Shown one piece after another: positions 8,076-19,358 of a DNA stretch of 64,000 bases. The notes beneath the pieces were generated by a model that did no database searches, had not been told where the DNA came from, and saw nothing but the letters and a program-made list of their open reading frames with translations. The position numbers were made by a program, and so were the translations under genes. Source of the stretch: Allofournierella massiliensis (lineage in GTDB: Bacteria; Bacillota; Clostridia; Oscillospirales; Ruminococcaceae); assembly GCF_021531255.1 (NCBI RefSeq), contig NZ_JAFBIO010000001.1, positions 434,001-498,000 of the forward strand, read 5' to 3'. Within the stretch, counting starts at the first letter, position 1. Each line of letters opens with the position of its first letter.

Positions 8076-8105
8076 ATCTTGTTCCTCCTTTTTTGTCATT
8101 CCGGT

Positions 8106-8846
8106 CTATATTCCTGCCGCCAGCGCCCGCAAAAGCCAGGCAAGGCCCATGCACACCGGCTGGTGGGCGAGATAGATCCACAGACTGCGGCGGCTGAGCC
8201 ACCCTGCATCCGGCAAAGGCAGCCGGCCGCTCCCCTGCCGGACGGCAGGAAGCTTCCAGAGGAAATAGCCGCAGCAGAACAGGCAGAACCAGGGCAGCAG
8301 CGGGAAATAATCGCTGGACACAAACCCCGAAAAAGGCATGCCCAGGATCACCAGCACCGGGCTCTGGTACCACTGGGAGGGCGGCTGAACCCCCAGCCCC
8401 GGCCAGCCAAGCCAGCCGCTTTGAAGATGGTAGGTGGCGGTGAACAACAAAAACGCAGCCGCCAGCCCTGCCAGCGGCGGGCAGCGGTCCAGCGCCGGGC
8501 GCAGGGCCGCCAGCAGCCAGGCGGAACAGCCCAGCAGATTGAGCACCCCGAACCAGACGGCCTGGCTGGGCAGGGCCACCACCGTCACCGCCGTGATGAG
8601 CAGGCCGCAGAGGTTGAGGATCAGGCCCTTTTTCAGGTTATGCCTGCCAAAATGCCCGCAGGCCCCGCTGACCAGGATAAAGGTCCAGCAGATGGACTGC
8701 TGCCACAGATGGATGTACCAGCGGCCGGGCCAGCCTCCGTCGCCCCCCAGGACCACGAACCAGTCATAGCTGAAATGATAGGCCACCATGCTCAGGATGA
8801 CCAGCGCCCGGGCCAGATCCAAGGCCCGACTGCGGGAGCCGCTCAT
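8106..8846 (-). CDS. Heparan-alpha-glucosaminide N-acetyltransferase-like membrane protein (DUF1624)
   Basis: A 246-residue integral membrane protein with about seven hydrophobic helices. The N-terminus (SRALDLARALVILSMVAYHF) is the signature of the HGSNAT/DUF1624 family, where the histidine of the first helix is thought to take part in transmembrane acyl transfer. The C-terminal helix SLWIYLAHQPV is also typical. In bacteria these proteins are mostly uncharacterised but may acylate envelope sugars. It overlaps the Cys-rich gene by 4 bp, so the two are co-translated. Confidence 0.8.
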   Translation of the reverse strand: MSGSRSRALDLARALVILSMVAYHFSYDWFVVLGGDGGWPGRWYIHLWQQSICWTFILVSGACGHFGRHNLKKGLILNLCGLLITAVTVVALPSQAVWFGVLNLLGCSAWLLAALRPALDRCPPLAGLAAAFLLFTATYHLQSGWLGWPGLGVQPPSQWYQSPVLVILGMPFSGFVSSDYFPLLPWFCLFCCGYFLWKLPAVRQGSGRLPLPDAGWLSRRSLWIYLAHQPVCMGLAWLLRALAAGI

Positions 8847-9369
8847 GCCTGACCCTCGCCCTCGCCGGCGTTGCGGTTTTTGCCATAAAAGACCCTGCCC
8901 TGACGAAGCAGCTTTTTATAACCGCATTCCATGGCATAGAGAAGGTCCGGGTTGGTGCAGAAGCCTGCGTCGGAACATTCCTCGTACCGGTCGCAGCAAT
9001 CGAACTGCTTGGGGATTTCCCAGATCCTCCGCCGGCAGATCTCGCACAGCACCGTGCCCCAGTCGGCCAGGGCCGGGCCCTGCTCAAAGGGGAAAGCCAG
9101 GGTGTCCCCCGCGGCTTTTTTGCCCTCCCAACCGGCGGGCAGCAGGCCGGCAAACTGCCTGCCGATCGCCAGGCTGCTGTAGCCATCGCCCCGGGCGGTC
9201 AGCCGACAGATCAGATCCGAGCGGAGAAAAATTGCCGTGGTACCCTTGTTGCGATGAAGCCGCAGCACCTCGCCGGGTACCTTTTCCTCTTCCAGCACAC
9301 CGGCCAGGCGAGCCAGAAGCGCTTCCAGCTCCTGCTCGGTGGCCAGGGCCGCCTCTTTTTTCTGCTGCA

Positions 9370-9370
<1 letters not shown>
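8843..9370 (-). CDS. Uncharacterised Cys-rich protein coupled to ligA
   Basis: A 175-residue protein with a charged N-terminal helix and a C-terminal cysteine cluster (CEICRR, then FDCCDRYEECSD and FCTNP), which suggests a zinc site or disulfide-rich region. The ATG at 9370 overlaps the ligA stop codon (ATGA), so translation is probably coupled to the ligase. The function is not known. Co-transcription with DNA ligase hints at nucleic-acid work, but this is inference only. A TTG at 9373 is an alternative start. Confidence 0.65.
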
Positions 9371-11508
<2,138 letters not shown>

Positions 11509-12180
11509 TCAGCCTGCGGAACGGGAATAGAAATCAGGCGTTTCACCGCTGAGCACCATCTGCACCACGCTCACCGTCTCCTGCACCTCCACCGTTTGGA
11601 TATAACCCGAGATACTGGCCACCATATCGATGGTAAAGGTGATCTTCACCTGGAAATCTGTCTGATTGATGCCGGTGCTTTCCATGCTGCTCTCCACTTC
11701 GCTGAGCACATAGCCGCTCTGGCTCATGGCAAAATCAATGTTGGGACCCTTGCCGGTGAAAAAGCGCCAGCCCAGCAGGCTGCCCAGGGGAATCTCCACA
11801 TTGATCTCGTCATTTTCCTGCAGCACCTGGTTCATGGCGTGGCCCAGGCAGATCTCCACATAATTGAGCCGGGCCGCATCGGTGGTGACGGTGCGTATCT
11901 GCCCCTGGCTGTCGTATTCCAGCTGATAAAGCCCCTCGTACAGGTCTGGCTGTTCTTCCAGGGCCCGGTGGATTCCCCCGGAAATGGCGTCCGATGCAAT
12001 GCCTTTGCAGGCGTATTCCATGGATTCCTGCACCGCGGGCCCAAAGCTGCCCATGACCCGGAAGAGCAGATAACAGGCCAGCGATACCGCCAGCAGCGCC
12101 AGGGCCAGGCGGCCCTTGATCCTTTCCCGCCTGCGCGCCGGGCGCAGGGGCATACTGGGCTTTCTGAGCAATCCGCCCAC
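11509..12180 (-). CDS. yunB: Sporulation protein YunB
   Basis: A 223-residue protein with a basic N-terminus and one transmembrane helix (about 27-47), followed by an extracellular or intermembrane domain. The pattern NYVEICLGHAMN...NVEIPLGSLLG...GPNIDF is that of YunB, a mother-cell sporulation protein required for normal spore formation in Bacillus. The GTG start at 12180 is the longest possible; an ATG at 12153 is an alternative, and neither has a well-spaced SD. The upstream region shares ATATATTGCCAT with the region before sigK, consistent with a common sporulation promoter. Confidence 0.88.
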   Translation of the reverse strand: MGGLLRKPSMPLRPARRRERIKGRLALALLAVSLACYLLFRVMGSFGPAVQESMEYACKGIASDAISGGIHRALEEQPDLYEGLYQLEYDSQGQIRTVTTDAARLNYVEICLGHAMNQVLQENDEINVEIPLGSLLGWRFFTGKGPNIDFAMSQSGYVLSEVESSMESTGINQTDFQVKITFTIDMVASISGYIQTVEVQETVSVVQMVLSGETPDFYSRSAG

Positions 12181-12184
12181 CCCC

Positions 12185-12206
12185 TTTCATGGCAATATAT
12201 TCTTTT
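12185..12206 (-). promoter_or_regulatory. Candidate sporulation promoter element before yunB
   Basis: On the minus strand the 12-mer ATATATTGCCAT lies just before the yunB start. The same 12-mer occurs before sigK at 54816-54827. It could contain a sigma-E -10 (CATATATT-like) or a SpoIIID site. The -35 part is not clear. Confidence 0.35.
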
Positions 12207-12244
12207 TGGGGGGTGAAATGTGTGCCATTGGGGCGGCAAAAAGG

Positions 12245-12282
12245 CAAAAAAGGCCGCCTTTGCCCAAAAGACAAAGGCGGCC
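12245..12282 (-). terminator. Terminator of lysA
   Basis: An 11-bp perfect stem (12252-12262 with 12272-12282) is followed on the minus strand by a run of six T (12251-12246). It lies directly after the lysA stop codon. Confidence 0.8.
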
Positions 12283-12298
12283 GGGAAAGCGCAGAAAA

Positions 12299-13570
12299 TT
12301 ACTTTTTGAAGGTATCCTTGAAGAAGGGGGTGAAATCGAAGGTGGCGAAATAGTCCTCGGGAGTCTCGGCACGGCGGATCAGCTGGTGGGTGCCGTCCTC
12401 CTTCAGCAAGACCTCGGCGCTGCGCAGCTTGCCGTTGTAGTTGTAGCCCATGGAAAAACCGTGAGCGCCGGTGTCATGGATGACCAGGATATCCCCGATA
12501 TCGATCTTGGGCAGCATGCGGTCCACCGCGAACTTGTCGTTGTTCTCGCACAGGCCGCCGGTCACGTCATACTTGTGATCGCAGGGGGCGCCCTCCTTGC
12601 CCAGCACCGTGATGTGGTGGTAGGAGCCGTACATGGCCGGACGCATCAGGTTGGCGGCACAGGCATCCACCCCGATGTACTCTTTCTGGATATGCTTTTC
12701 GTGGAGGACGGTGGTGACCAGATGGCCGTAGGGGCCCAGCATAAAGCGGCCCATCTCGGTGTAGATGGCGATATCCCCCATGCCGGCGGGAACCAGGATC
12801 TCCTCGAACTGGCGGCGGACCCCTTCGCCGATGGCCATGATGTCATTGCAGGGCTGCTCGGGACGGTAGTCGATGCCCACGCCGCCGGAAAGGTTGATGA
12901 AGGAGATATGGGCGCCGGTGGCCTCCTTGAGCCGGACGGCCAGGCGGAACAGAATGCCGGCCAGCATGGGATAATACTCGTTGGTGACGGTATTGCTGGC
13001 CAGGAAGGAATGGATGCCGAAGTGCTTGGCGCCCTTGGCCATGAGCTGCTTGTAGGCCTGGATCATCTGCTCCTCGGTCATGCCATACTTGGCATCGCCG
13101 GGGTTATCCATGATATCATTGCCCAGGCTGAACAGGCCGCCCGGATTGAAGCGGCAGCAGATGGTCTCGGGCACCGAGGCCACCCGATCCAGAAAATCCA
13201 CCATAGTGAGGTCGTCCAGGTTGATCTGGGCGCCCAGCTCGCAGGCTTTCTGCATATCCTCCACCGGGGTATCGTTGGAGGAGAACATGATATCATCGCC
13301 CTTGAAGCCGCAGGCCTCGCTCATGAGCAGCTCGGTGTAGGAGGAGCAGTCCACCCCGCAGCCCTCTTCCTTGAGGATCTGGAGCAGGTAGGGGTTGGGC
13401 GTGGCCTTGACGGCAAAGTACTCCTTAAAGCCCTTATTCCAGGCAAAGGCCTTGTTCACCCGGCGGGCGTTTTCCCGAATGCCCTTTTCGTCGTAGATGT
13501 GGAACGGGGTGGGCACATCCTCGATGATGCGCTGGGCCTGTTCCAGGGTGATGAACGGTTTCTTTTCCAT
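12299..13570 (-). CDS. lysA: Diaminopimelate decarboxylase
   Basis: A 423-residue PLP enzyme catalysing the last step of lysine synthesis (meso-diaminopimelate to L-lysine + CO2). The PLP-binding lysine lies in EYFAVKATPNP (about residue 53). HFGIHSF, the glycine-rich INLSGGVGIDYRPE and the late CENNDKF (GxCES-like) substrate motif follow in the fold III order. The usual length is about 420 residues. The start at 13570 is preceded by GGAAGGAAA. The gene is monocistronic, with its own promoter and terminator. Confidence 0.93.
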   Translation of the reverse strand: MEKKPFITLEQAQRIIEDVPTPFHIYDEKGIRENARRVNKAFAWNKGFKEYFAVKATPNPYLLQILKEEGCGVDCSSYTELLMSEACGFKGDDIMFSSNDTPVEDMQKACELGAQINLDDLTMVDFLDRVASVPETICCRFNPGGLFSLGNDIMDNPGDAKYGMTEEQMIQAYKQLMAKGAKHFGIHSFLASNTVTNEYYPMLAGILFRLAVRLKEATGAHISFINLSGGVGIDYRPEQPCNDIMAIGEGVRRQFEEILVPAGMGDIAIYTEMGRFMLGPYGHLVTTVLHEKHIQKEYIGVDACAANLMRPAMYGSYHHITVLGKEGAPCDHKYDVTGGLCENNDKFAVDRMLPKIDIGDILVIHDTGAHGFSMGYNYNGKLRSAEVLLKEDGTHQLIRRAETPEDYFATFDFTPFFKDTFKK

Positions 13571-13635
13571 TTTACTTTCCTTCCCGCTTTTCTCGTCCGG
13601 CCCTCGGGCCGGAAATTCAATATTCGCAACTATTT

Positions 13636-13664
13636 ATTATACGGCAGGTCAGGGCGGCACACAA
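13636..13664 (-). promoter_or_regulatory. Promoter of lysA
   Basis: Minus strand: TTGTGT (13664-13659), 17-bp spacer, TATAAT (13641-13636), 66 bp upstream of the lysA start. Confidence 0.7.
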
Positions 13665-13726
13665 TAGGCACATACCCTAAAATTTTTTCGGCCAAACGCC
13701 CGGCATTTGTCAGGGCGGCTCCGGGC

Positions 13727-14254
13727 TCAATATTCAATGCCTGCCCGGGCCCCAAGGCCCTGCCGGTAGGGGTGTTTTTCCGCCTCCATCCGGGTGAGGT
13801 AGTCCATCCTTTCGGCCAGCCAGCCGGGGGCGGAATGGCCGGTAAAGACCACCTCCCACCGGGCTTCACCCTCCAAAAGAGGGGCAAGGCTCTGGCGGGG
13901 CAAAAAGCCCTTTTCGGCGGCATCCACCCCTTCATCCAGCACCAGAAGGCAGCCGGGGCGCTCCCCTGCCAGCCGGATGGCCCGGGCCAGGATATCCTGC
14001 TGGATCCGGGCGGATTCGGCCTTTTCTTTCTCGGTCATGGCAAAGGTGAATTTCTGATCCGGCGGCCCGCTGAGGACCTGGGCACCCAGCCGGCGCAGAG
14101 GTTCCAGTTCGCCGCTGCATCCGTTTTTCAAAAACTGGGCGAACACCACCTGCCCGCCCTGGCCCAGCACCCGCAGGGCCAGACCGGCGGCCGCGGTGGT
14201 CTTGCCCTTGCCGCTGCCGTAATAAAGATGCCGGCAATACCTTGTTGTTTCCAT
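13727..14254 (-). CDS. cobO: Cob(I)yrinic acid a,c-diamide adenosyltransferase
   Basis: A 175-residue CobO/BtuR/CobA-type enzyme that transfers the 5'-deoxyadenosyl group of ATP to Co(I) corrinoids. The N-terminal P-loop GSGKGKTTAAAG (about 14-25), the VVFAQFLK strand and LLVLDEGVD Walker B fit the family. In this family the usual Walker B is LDEI/LDEV; here it is LDEGVDAA, a modest change. It begins 9 bp after the stop of the ManC-ManA fusion and is the last gene of the GDP-fucose cassette, although it has no obvious link to sugar metabolism. It may share the transcript by chance. Confidence 0.87.
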   Translation of the reverse strand: METTRYCRHLYYGSGKGKTTAAAGLALRVLGQGGQVVFAQFLKNGCSGELEPLRRLGAQVLSGPPDQKFTFAMTEKEKAESARIQQDILARAIRLAGERPGCLLVLDEGVDAAEKGFLPRQSLAPLLEGEARWEVVFTGHSAPGWLAERMDYLTRMEAEKHPYRQGLGARAGIEY

Positions 14255-14263
14255 ACCTCTCCT

Positions 14264-16576
14264 TTATACCTGCACCTGCAGAAGGCTTCCGCTGCCCTCA
14301 ATCTCCACCCGGCAGTCCCCCGCCGGCAGGAAGAAGCAATCCGCCGGCCGGTATTCCAGCCGGGTTTTGCCCGCCTGAATGGTACCGCTGCCTTCCAGAA
14401 AGAGAATGGCCGTGAAGGAGGCCTCGCTCCCCAAAAAGGAGCAGCGGCCCGGGATCTCCCTGCGGGTGACCGCAAAATACTTGCAGTTGCACACCTCCTG
14501 CACCCCCTCGCCCTCCGGCCCGGGCAGAACGGGCTGGATTTCCATGGGGCCGGGCACCAATACTTCCAGGGCCTGCTTTTCATGGAGGCGGCGGGGTTGG
14601 CCGAAGGCGTCCAGACGGCCGTAGTCATACAGCCGATAGGTGAGGTCGGAACTCTGCTGTACCTCGCAGAGCAATATCCCCTCCCCGATGGCGTGGACTG
14701 TGCCGCTGGGGATGAACACTGTCATGCCCCGGCTCACCGGGATGCGACGCAGCACCTCCAGAAGGGTGCCCTCCCGGATGCGGCCCGAAATCTCCTGCCG
14801 GGTGATGGGCCGGGTAAAGCCGCAGTACAGGCAGGCGCCGGGTTTTGCGTCCAGCACATGCCACATCTCGTTTTTGCCGTAGGAATTCTCATGTTCCAGG
14901 GCGTACTCGTCCCCAGGATGCACCTGGATGGACAGGGCCTGCCGGGCGTCGATCAGCTTGATGAGCAGGGGGAAGCTCTTGAGATGCTGGCATTTCCAGC
15001 CCCACTTTTCCCGGCCGATCCGTTCCAGGTATTCCCCAAAGGGCAGGCCCCGGAACCGGCCGGTGGCCACGGTGCTCTGGCCCGCCTCATGGGCCGAGAG
15101 CTCCCAGCTCTCCCCGATCCGCTCATAATCGCACTTTTTGTGATAGATATCCCGCAGGCGGGTGCCCCCCCACAGATTGTCGTGGAAGGCCGGTTCCAGC
15201 CGGATCAGTTCTTCCCCCCGGGCCGGCAGGCGGAAGGCATCCTCCTCGGCGGGGGCCGGCTCCTCAGCCGGCAGGCCGGTACATACCTGCAGGAGAACCA
15301 GCGGCTCCTCCCCCTCGTTGAGAAGATCCGCCTGCTGCCCCGGCCCTGCCTCAAAGCCCTGGCCGGGAGATAGTTTCCGGGTCTTGCCCGCCTGTTCCAG
15401 AAGGGCCGCGCCTTTCAGGAGGGTGAGGCGGCAGGTCTGCCCCGGGGCGGGCCGCAGGCTCCACCGGCGGCCGCAGAAGACCGAGAGCTTATCCACCTGG
15501 TAGCCCTCCCCCTCGCTCAGGCGCTGGCGGGTGCCCCAGGGGGCATAGCGCACACTGCCCTCCTCGAAATAAGCCCGATATTCCGGGTGTTCGGCCAGAA
15601 TTTCCTTGATGCGGCTGCCGGAACCGCTCTGGGTGATATACAGAGCGTCCGGCGTATCCACCAGGGAGATATCCTTCAGGCCGTTGGCCACAATGAGTTT
15701 GCCGGGGACCCGGCCAAGGAGATGGACGTTCTGGCAGTCCTGCTCCACCACGCTGCCCTCCCGGCGGGCGCCGCCATATCGGACGAGGCTCTCCAGATCC
15801 ACCACACGGCGCCAGAGGAAATCCCCCCGGATCAGCTGCATTTTATCGGACCGGAGGGTGAGGGCCTCGCCGATGCTCAAAGAGGGGACGGATTCCAGAA
15901 AGGAAGCGGGAATCAGGCTGTACCGGCCGGAAAGTTCCAGCCGGGGCAGCCGCTCTTCCAGCGTTTCACAGAGACCGGGGCAGAACCGACGCACCTGGGC
16001 CAGGAAGTCACCCGCCCTGCCCATGACGATGCCGGTATCCCACAGCCAGCCCTCCCGGGCGGGCAGGGCCTGGGCATCCTGCCGGGTTGCGGCATAGCGG
16101 TAATCCACCCCGCCCTCCGGCCTGCGGCGCAGAAAACCGCAGCCGGCCGCGGCCTCCCGGGGCGAAACACCCAGGCAGCACAGCTGGCCCCTGGCCATCC
16201 ATTCCCGGCCCTGCACCACGGCATCTTTATAGTTCTCCCCCTCGATCACATGATCGGTGGAGACCACCAGAAAATTTTCGGAGGGATTGGCACACAGACA
16301 GGCCAGCACCAGGGCCGGCAGGGTGCGCCGCCCTTCCTCCTCACAAAAGCACCGGTAGCGCAGCCCCTGGAACACCTGCATCTGGCCCCGGACGATCTGC
16401 CGGTATTTCTGGGCCGTAAAGATCCAGAATTCCTCGCAGAAGGGCATGTTCCGCAGGATGGCTTCCTGAAAGAGGGAATGGCTGCCCACCAGGTCTACAA
16501 ATTGTTTGGGGTAGTTTTTGCGGGAAAGAGGCCAGAGCCTGTCCCCCGCGCCGCCCGCCAACACAAGACAAATCAT
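14264..16576 (-). CDS. Three-domain fusion: ManC-like nucleotidyltransferase + cupin + type I phosphomannose isomerase
   Basis: A 770-residue protein. Residues 1-260 resemble mannose-1-phosphate guanylyltransferase (LAGGAGDRLWPLSR, YPKQF). The usual FVEKP motif is replaced near 158-163 (DYRYAA), and WNSG has become WDTG. Residues about 340-435 match the ManC C-terminal cupin (YAPWG, YQVDKLSV), but the HxHRxEHW metal ligands are gone. Residues about 460-770 are a type I phosphomannose isomerase (ManA) with HDNLWGG, QVHPGDEYALEHE (551-563), KNEMWHV and the late HAIGEG, so the zinc ligands are present. Isomerase activity (fructose-6-P to mannose-6-P) is expected; the nucleotidyltransferase may be inactive because a canonical ManC is encoded at 18276-19340. 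It starts 1 bp after the mutase gene. Confidence 0.85.
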   Translation of the reverse strand: MICLVLAGGAGDRLWPLSRKNYPKQFVDLVGSHSLFQEAILRNMPFCEEFWIFTAQKYRQIVRGQMQVFQGLRYRCFCEEEGRRTLPALVLACLCANPSENFLVVSTDHVIEGENYKDAVVQGREWMARGQLCCLGVSPREAAAGCGFLRRRPEGGVDYRYAATRQDAQALPAREGWLWDTGIVMGRAGDFLAQVRRFCPGLCETLEERLPRLELSGRYSLIPASFLESVPSLSIGEALTLRSDKMQLIRGDFLWRRVVDLESLVRYGGARREGSVVEQDCQNVHLLGRVPGKLIVANGLKDISLVDTPDALYITQSGSGSRIKEILAEHPEYRAYFEEGSVRYAPWGTRQRLSEGEGYQVDKLSVFCGRRWSLRPAPGQTCRLTLLKGAALLEQAGKTRKLSPGQGFEAGPGQQADLLNEGEEPLVLLQVCTGLPAEEPAPAEEDAFRLPARGEELIRLEPAFHDNLWGGTRLRDIYHKKCDYERIGESWELSAHEAGQSTVATGRFRGLPFGEYLERIGREKWGWKCQHLKSFPLLIKLIDARQALSIQVHPGDEYALEHENSYGKNEMWHVLDAKPGACLYCGFTRPITRQEISGRIREGTLLEVLRRIPVSRGMTVFIPSGTVHAIGEGILLCEVQQSSDLTYRLYDYGRLDAFGQPRRLHEKQALEVLVPGPMEIQPVLPGPEGEGVQEVCNCKYFAVTRREIPGRCSFLGSEASFTAILFLEGSGTIQAGKTRLEYRPADCFFLPAGDCRVEIEGSGSLLQVQV

Positions 16577-16577
16577 C

Positions 16578-18263
16578 TTACACCTTCAAAAGCTGCTGGG
16601 CAGCCTGGGCCAGGGCCTCGTCCCGCTGCCGGGCCTCCTCCGCCGTACCGCCCACCGAGGTGAGGTACAGCTTGATTTTGGGCTCGGTGCCGCTGGGACG
16701 GATCATGAGCCGGCCGCCGCCTTCCAGGGAGAATTCCAGCACGTCGGCTGCGGGCAGGCCGGTGGCCCCGGCATTTTGGTAATCCGTCACCGCCGTTACC
16801 GCCGCCTGGCCGATCTGCCGGGGCGGCTGGGCCCGCAGGTTTTCCATGATGGCCTGCATCTGCCCCATGCCCTGCACCCCCTCGAAGGCGAAGGAGTGGA
16901 GGGAATCCCGGTAATAGCCGTAGGTCTCATAGAGCTTTTCCATGGCCTGGGCCAGGGTCAGGCCCCGGCGCTTATACCAGCGGGCCATCTCGCAGATGAG
17001 CATGCTGGCCACCACGCCGTCCTTGTCCCGCACATAGCTGCCGGCCAGGTAACCGTAGCTTTCCTCAAAGCCAAAGACAAACCGGTCCGCTTCGCCCTGC
17101 CCTTCCAGCAGGCCGATCTGCTCGCCGATGAACTTGAACCCGGTGAGGGTGCGGCGCAGCTCCACCCCGTAATGCTCCGCCAGGGGGGTAGCCATCCGGC
17201 TGGAAACAATGGTGGTAACGGCCACCGGCCGCTGGGGCATGCTGCCCTCTTCCAGCCGGCGGGCACAGAGGAAGTCCAGCAGCAGCACGCCCACCTCGTT
17301 GCCGCTCATGAGGCGGTAATCCTCCCCATCCGGCACGGCGATGCCCACCCGGTCACAGTCCGGGTCGGTGCCCAGCAAGAGATCCGGCTTTTTCTCCCGG
17401 CAGAGGGCCAGCCCCTTCTCCATGGCCTGGCGCACCTCCGGGTTGGGATAGGGGCAGGTGGGGAAATTGCCGTCCGGGTCCTTCTGCTCGGGCACCACCC
17501 AAAACTGCTGTACCCCGATTTTTTCGGCGATCCTGCTCACGCATTCCAGGCCGGTGCCGTTGAGGGGGGTGTAAACCACCTTCAGGGGCTCGGCCTGCGC
17601 CTCCGGGTTCAGCACGCTCTGGGCCTGCACCGCCGCCAGGAAGTCATCCAGTACGGTTTCGGGGATCCAGCGGATGGTTTTCTGCTCCAATCCGCCCGCA
17701 AAGTCAATGAGCTTTACATCTTCAAAAATACGCAGTGCTTCGATCTCTTTCAACACGGCCCGGGCAGCGTCCAGGGTAATCTGGCAGCCATCGGCCCCAT
17801 AGACCTTATAGCCGTTGTACCGAGCCGGGTTGTGGCTGGCAGTCACGCAGACCCCCGCCCCGCAGCCCAGCGCCCGCACCGCAAAAGAGAGGGCGGGGGT
17901 GGGTTCCAGCCGGGGGTACAGCCAGGCTTCCACCCCATTGGCGGCCAGCACCCGGGCGGTCTCCCGGGCAAAAAGGTCGCTGTTGATCCGGCTGTCGTAG
18001 CTGATGGCCACCCGGGGGGTGAGCCCCTGGGCTTTGATATAATTGGCCAGGCCCTGGGTGGCCCGGCGCACCGTGTAGATGTTCATCCGGTTGCTGCCCG
18101 CCCCCAAAAGGCCCCGCAGCCCGCCGGTGCCGAAGGCCAGGTCCCGATAGAACCGGTCCTCGATCTCCCCTTCATCCTTGAGGGCCAGCAGTTCCGCCCG
18201 GGTGTCCTCATCCAGCGCGGGGCTCTGGCACCAGGCGGTATATACCGCTCTGTAATCCTGCAT
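16578..18263 (-). CDS. Phosphohexomutase (phosphomannomutase/phosphoglucomutase)
   Basis: A 561-residue alpha-D-phosphohexomutase. The phosphoserine loop TASHNP (about 140), metal loop GTDPDCDRVG, sugar-binding loop GFEESYGYL and phosphate-binding RPSGTEPKIKLY are all present and in order. The length fits the PgcA/YhxB-type subgroup that interconverts glucose or mannose 1- and 6-phosphates. Within the GDP-fucose cassette the expected job is mannose-6-P to mannose-1-P. It lies 12 bp after manC. Confidence 0.93.
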   Translation of the reverse strand: MQDYRAVYTAWCQSPALDEDTRAELLALKDEGEIEDRFYRDLAFGTGGLRGLLGAGSNRMNIYTVRRATQGLANYIKAQGLTPRVAISYDSRINSDLFARETARVLAANGVEAWLYPRLEPTPALSFAVRALGCGAGVCVTASHNPARYNGYKVYGADGCQITLDAARAVLKEIEALRIFEDVKLIDFAGGLEQKTIRWIPETVLDDFLAAVQAQSVLNPEAQAEPLKVVYTPLNGTGLECVSRIAEKIGVQQFWVVPEQKDPDGNFPTCPYPNPEVRQAMEKGLALCREKKPDLLLGTDPDCDRVGIAVPDGEDYRLMSGNEVGVLLLDFLCARRLEEGSMPQRPVAVTTIVSSRMATPLAEHYGVELRRTLTGFKFIGEQIGLLEGQGEADRFVFGFEESYGYLAGSYVRDKDGVVASMLICEMARWYKRRGLTLAQAMEKLYETYGYYRDSLHSFAFEGVQGMGQMQAIMENLRAQPPRQIGQAAVTAVTDYQNAGATGLPAADVLEFSLEGGGRLMIRPSGTEPKIKLYLTSVGGTAEEARQRDEALAQAAQQLLKV

Positions 18264-18275
18264 AGTATTTCCCCT

Positions 18276-19340
18276 TTACAGCAATTCCTGACGCCCCTGT
18301 TCCTTCAGAACGTCCACGATTTTCTTCACATCCTGGGCTTTTTCCCGGGGGCAGACCAGCACCGCGTCGGGGGTCTCCACCACCACCAGGCCCTGCACCC
18401 CCACGGCGCTCACCAGCCGGCCCGAGGAGTAGAGCAGGGTATTGGAACTGTCCAGACAGAGGCAGTCGCCCATCAGGATATTGCCCTGGGCGTCCTTCTG
18501 ATGGAGCACCTCCATCATATCCCAGCTGCCCACATCGTTCCAGCCGAAATCCCCCTTCACCATCCAGACGTCGGGGCTCTTTTCCATCACCCCGTAATCG
18601 ATGCTGATGCTGGGGATGGTGGGGTACACTTCTTCCAGCACGCTCTGTTCGTCCCGGGTGCCCATGGCCTGGCCGATCTGTTCCAGGGGCTGGTACACCT
18701 GGGGCAGGAAACGGCGGATGGCATCCAGAATCACCGAGGCCTTCCAGATGAACATGCCGCTGTTCCAGGCGTAGTTCCCGCTTTCCAGGTAGCGGCGGGC
18801 GGTTTCGGCATCGGGCTTTTCCTTGAATTCCCGCACCGGGCAGGCCGTATCTCCCTCCCCTTCAAAGCGCAGGTAGCCATAGCCGGTGGCCGGGAAGGTG
18901 GGGGCGATGCCGATGGTCACCAGCTTTTCCCCCTCTTCGGCCGCCTGGATGGCCCTGTCCATCACACGGGCAAACTCAGGCCAGTCCCGGATGTAGGCGT
19001 CGGAAGGAGCCACGCAGAGGATGCCGTCTCCCCTCTTTTTCAGGATCTCCAGGGCGGCGTACCCGATGCAGGCCGCCGTGTTGCGGGCCGAGGGTTCGGC
19101 CAGGATCTGCCCCGGCATCACCCGGCTGCCCACCGCCTGGCGCATGGCCCGGGCCTGATGGACGCTGGTGACCACATAGAGGTTTTTGCCCGGCACGCAG
19201 AGGCCCAGCCGGTCCAGGGTCTCGTTGATCATCAGGTCCCGCCCGGTGAGGTTGAGCAGCTGCTTGGGGGTCTTGGCCCGGCTCAGGGGCCAGAAGCGGG
19301 TGCCGCCGCCCCCTGCCATAATGACGCCGTATCGTTCCAT
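18276..19340 (-). CDS. manC: Mannose-1-phosphate guanylyltransferase
   Basis: A 354-residue enzyme making GDP-mannose from mannose-1-P and GTP. Canonical motifs are intact: MAGGGGTRFWPLSR with TPKQLL at the N-terminus, APSDAYI, the EFKEKPD motif (about 166-172) and YAWNSGMFIW. A left-handed beta-helix tail follows (GLVVVETPDAVLVCP). No cupin domain is attached. This intact copy contrasts with the altered ManC-like domain of the fusion at 14264-16576. It is third in the cassette, 18 bp after fcl. Confidence 0.95.
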   Translation of the reverse strand: MERYGVIMAGGGGTRFWPLSRAKTPKQLLNLTGRDLMINETLDRLGLCVPGKNLYVVTSVHQARAMRQAVGSRVMPGQILAEPSARNTAACIGYAALEILKKRGDGILCVAPSDAYIRDWPEFARVMDRAIQAAEEGEKLVTIGIAPTFPATGYGYLRFEGEGDTACPVREFKEKPDAETARRYLESGNYAWNSGMFIWKASVILDAIRRFLPQVYQPLEQIGQAMGTRDEQSVLEEVYPTIPSISIDYGVMEKSPDVWMVKGDFGWNDVGSWDMMEVLHQKDAQGNILMGDCLCLDSSNTLLYSSGRLVSAVGVQGLVVVETPDAVLVCPREKAQDVKKIVDVLKEQGRQELL

Positions 19341-19358
19341 CTTTTTCTCCTTTTTGCT

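Noticed and set aside
12116-15373. Open frame of about 1,085 codons on the plus strand over lysA, cobO and the fusion gene
   Set aside because: Same reason: antisense shadow of conserved genes, low-complexity His/Gly/Leu-rich translation.
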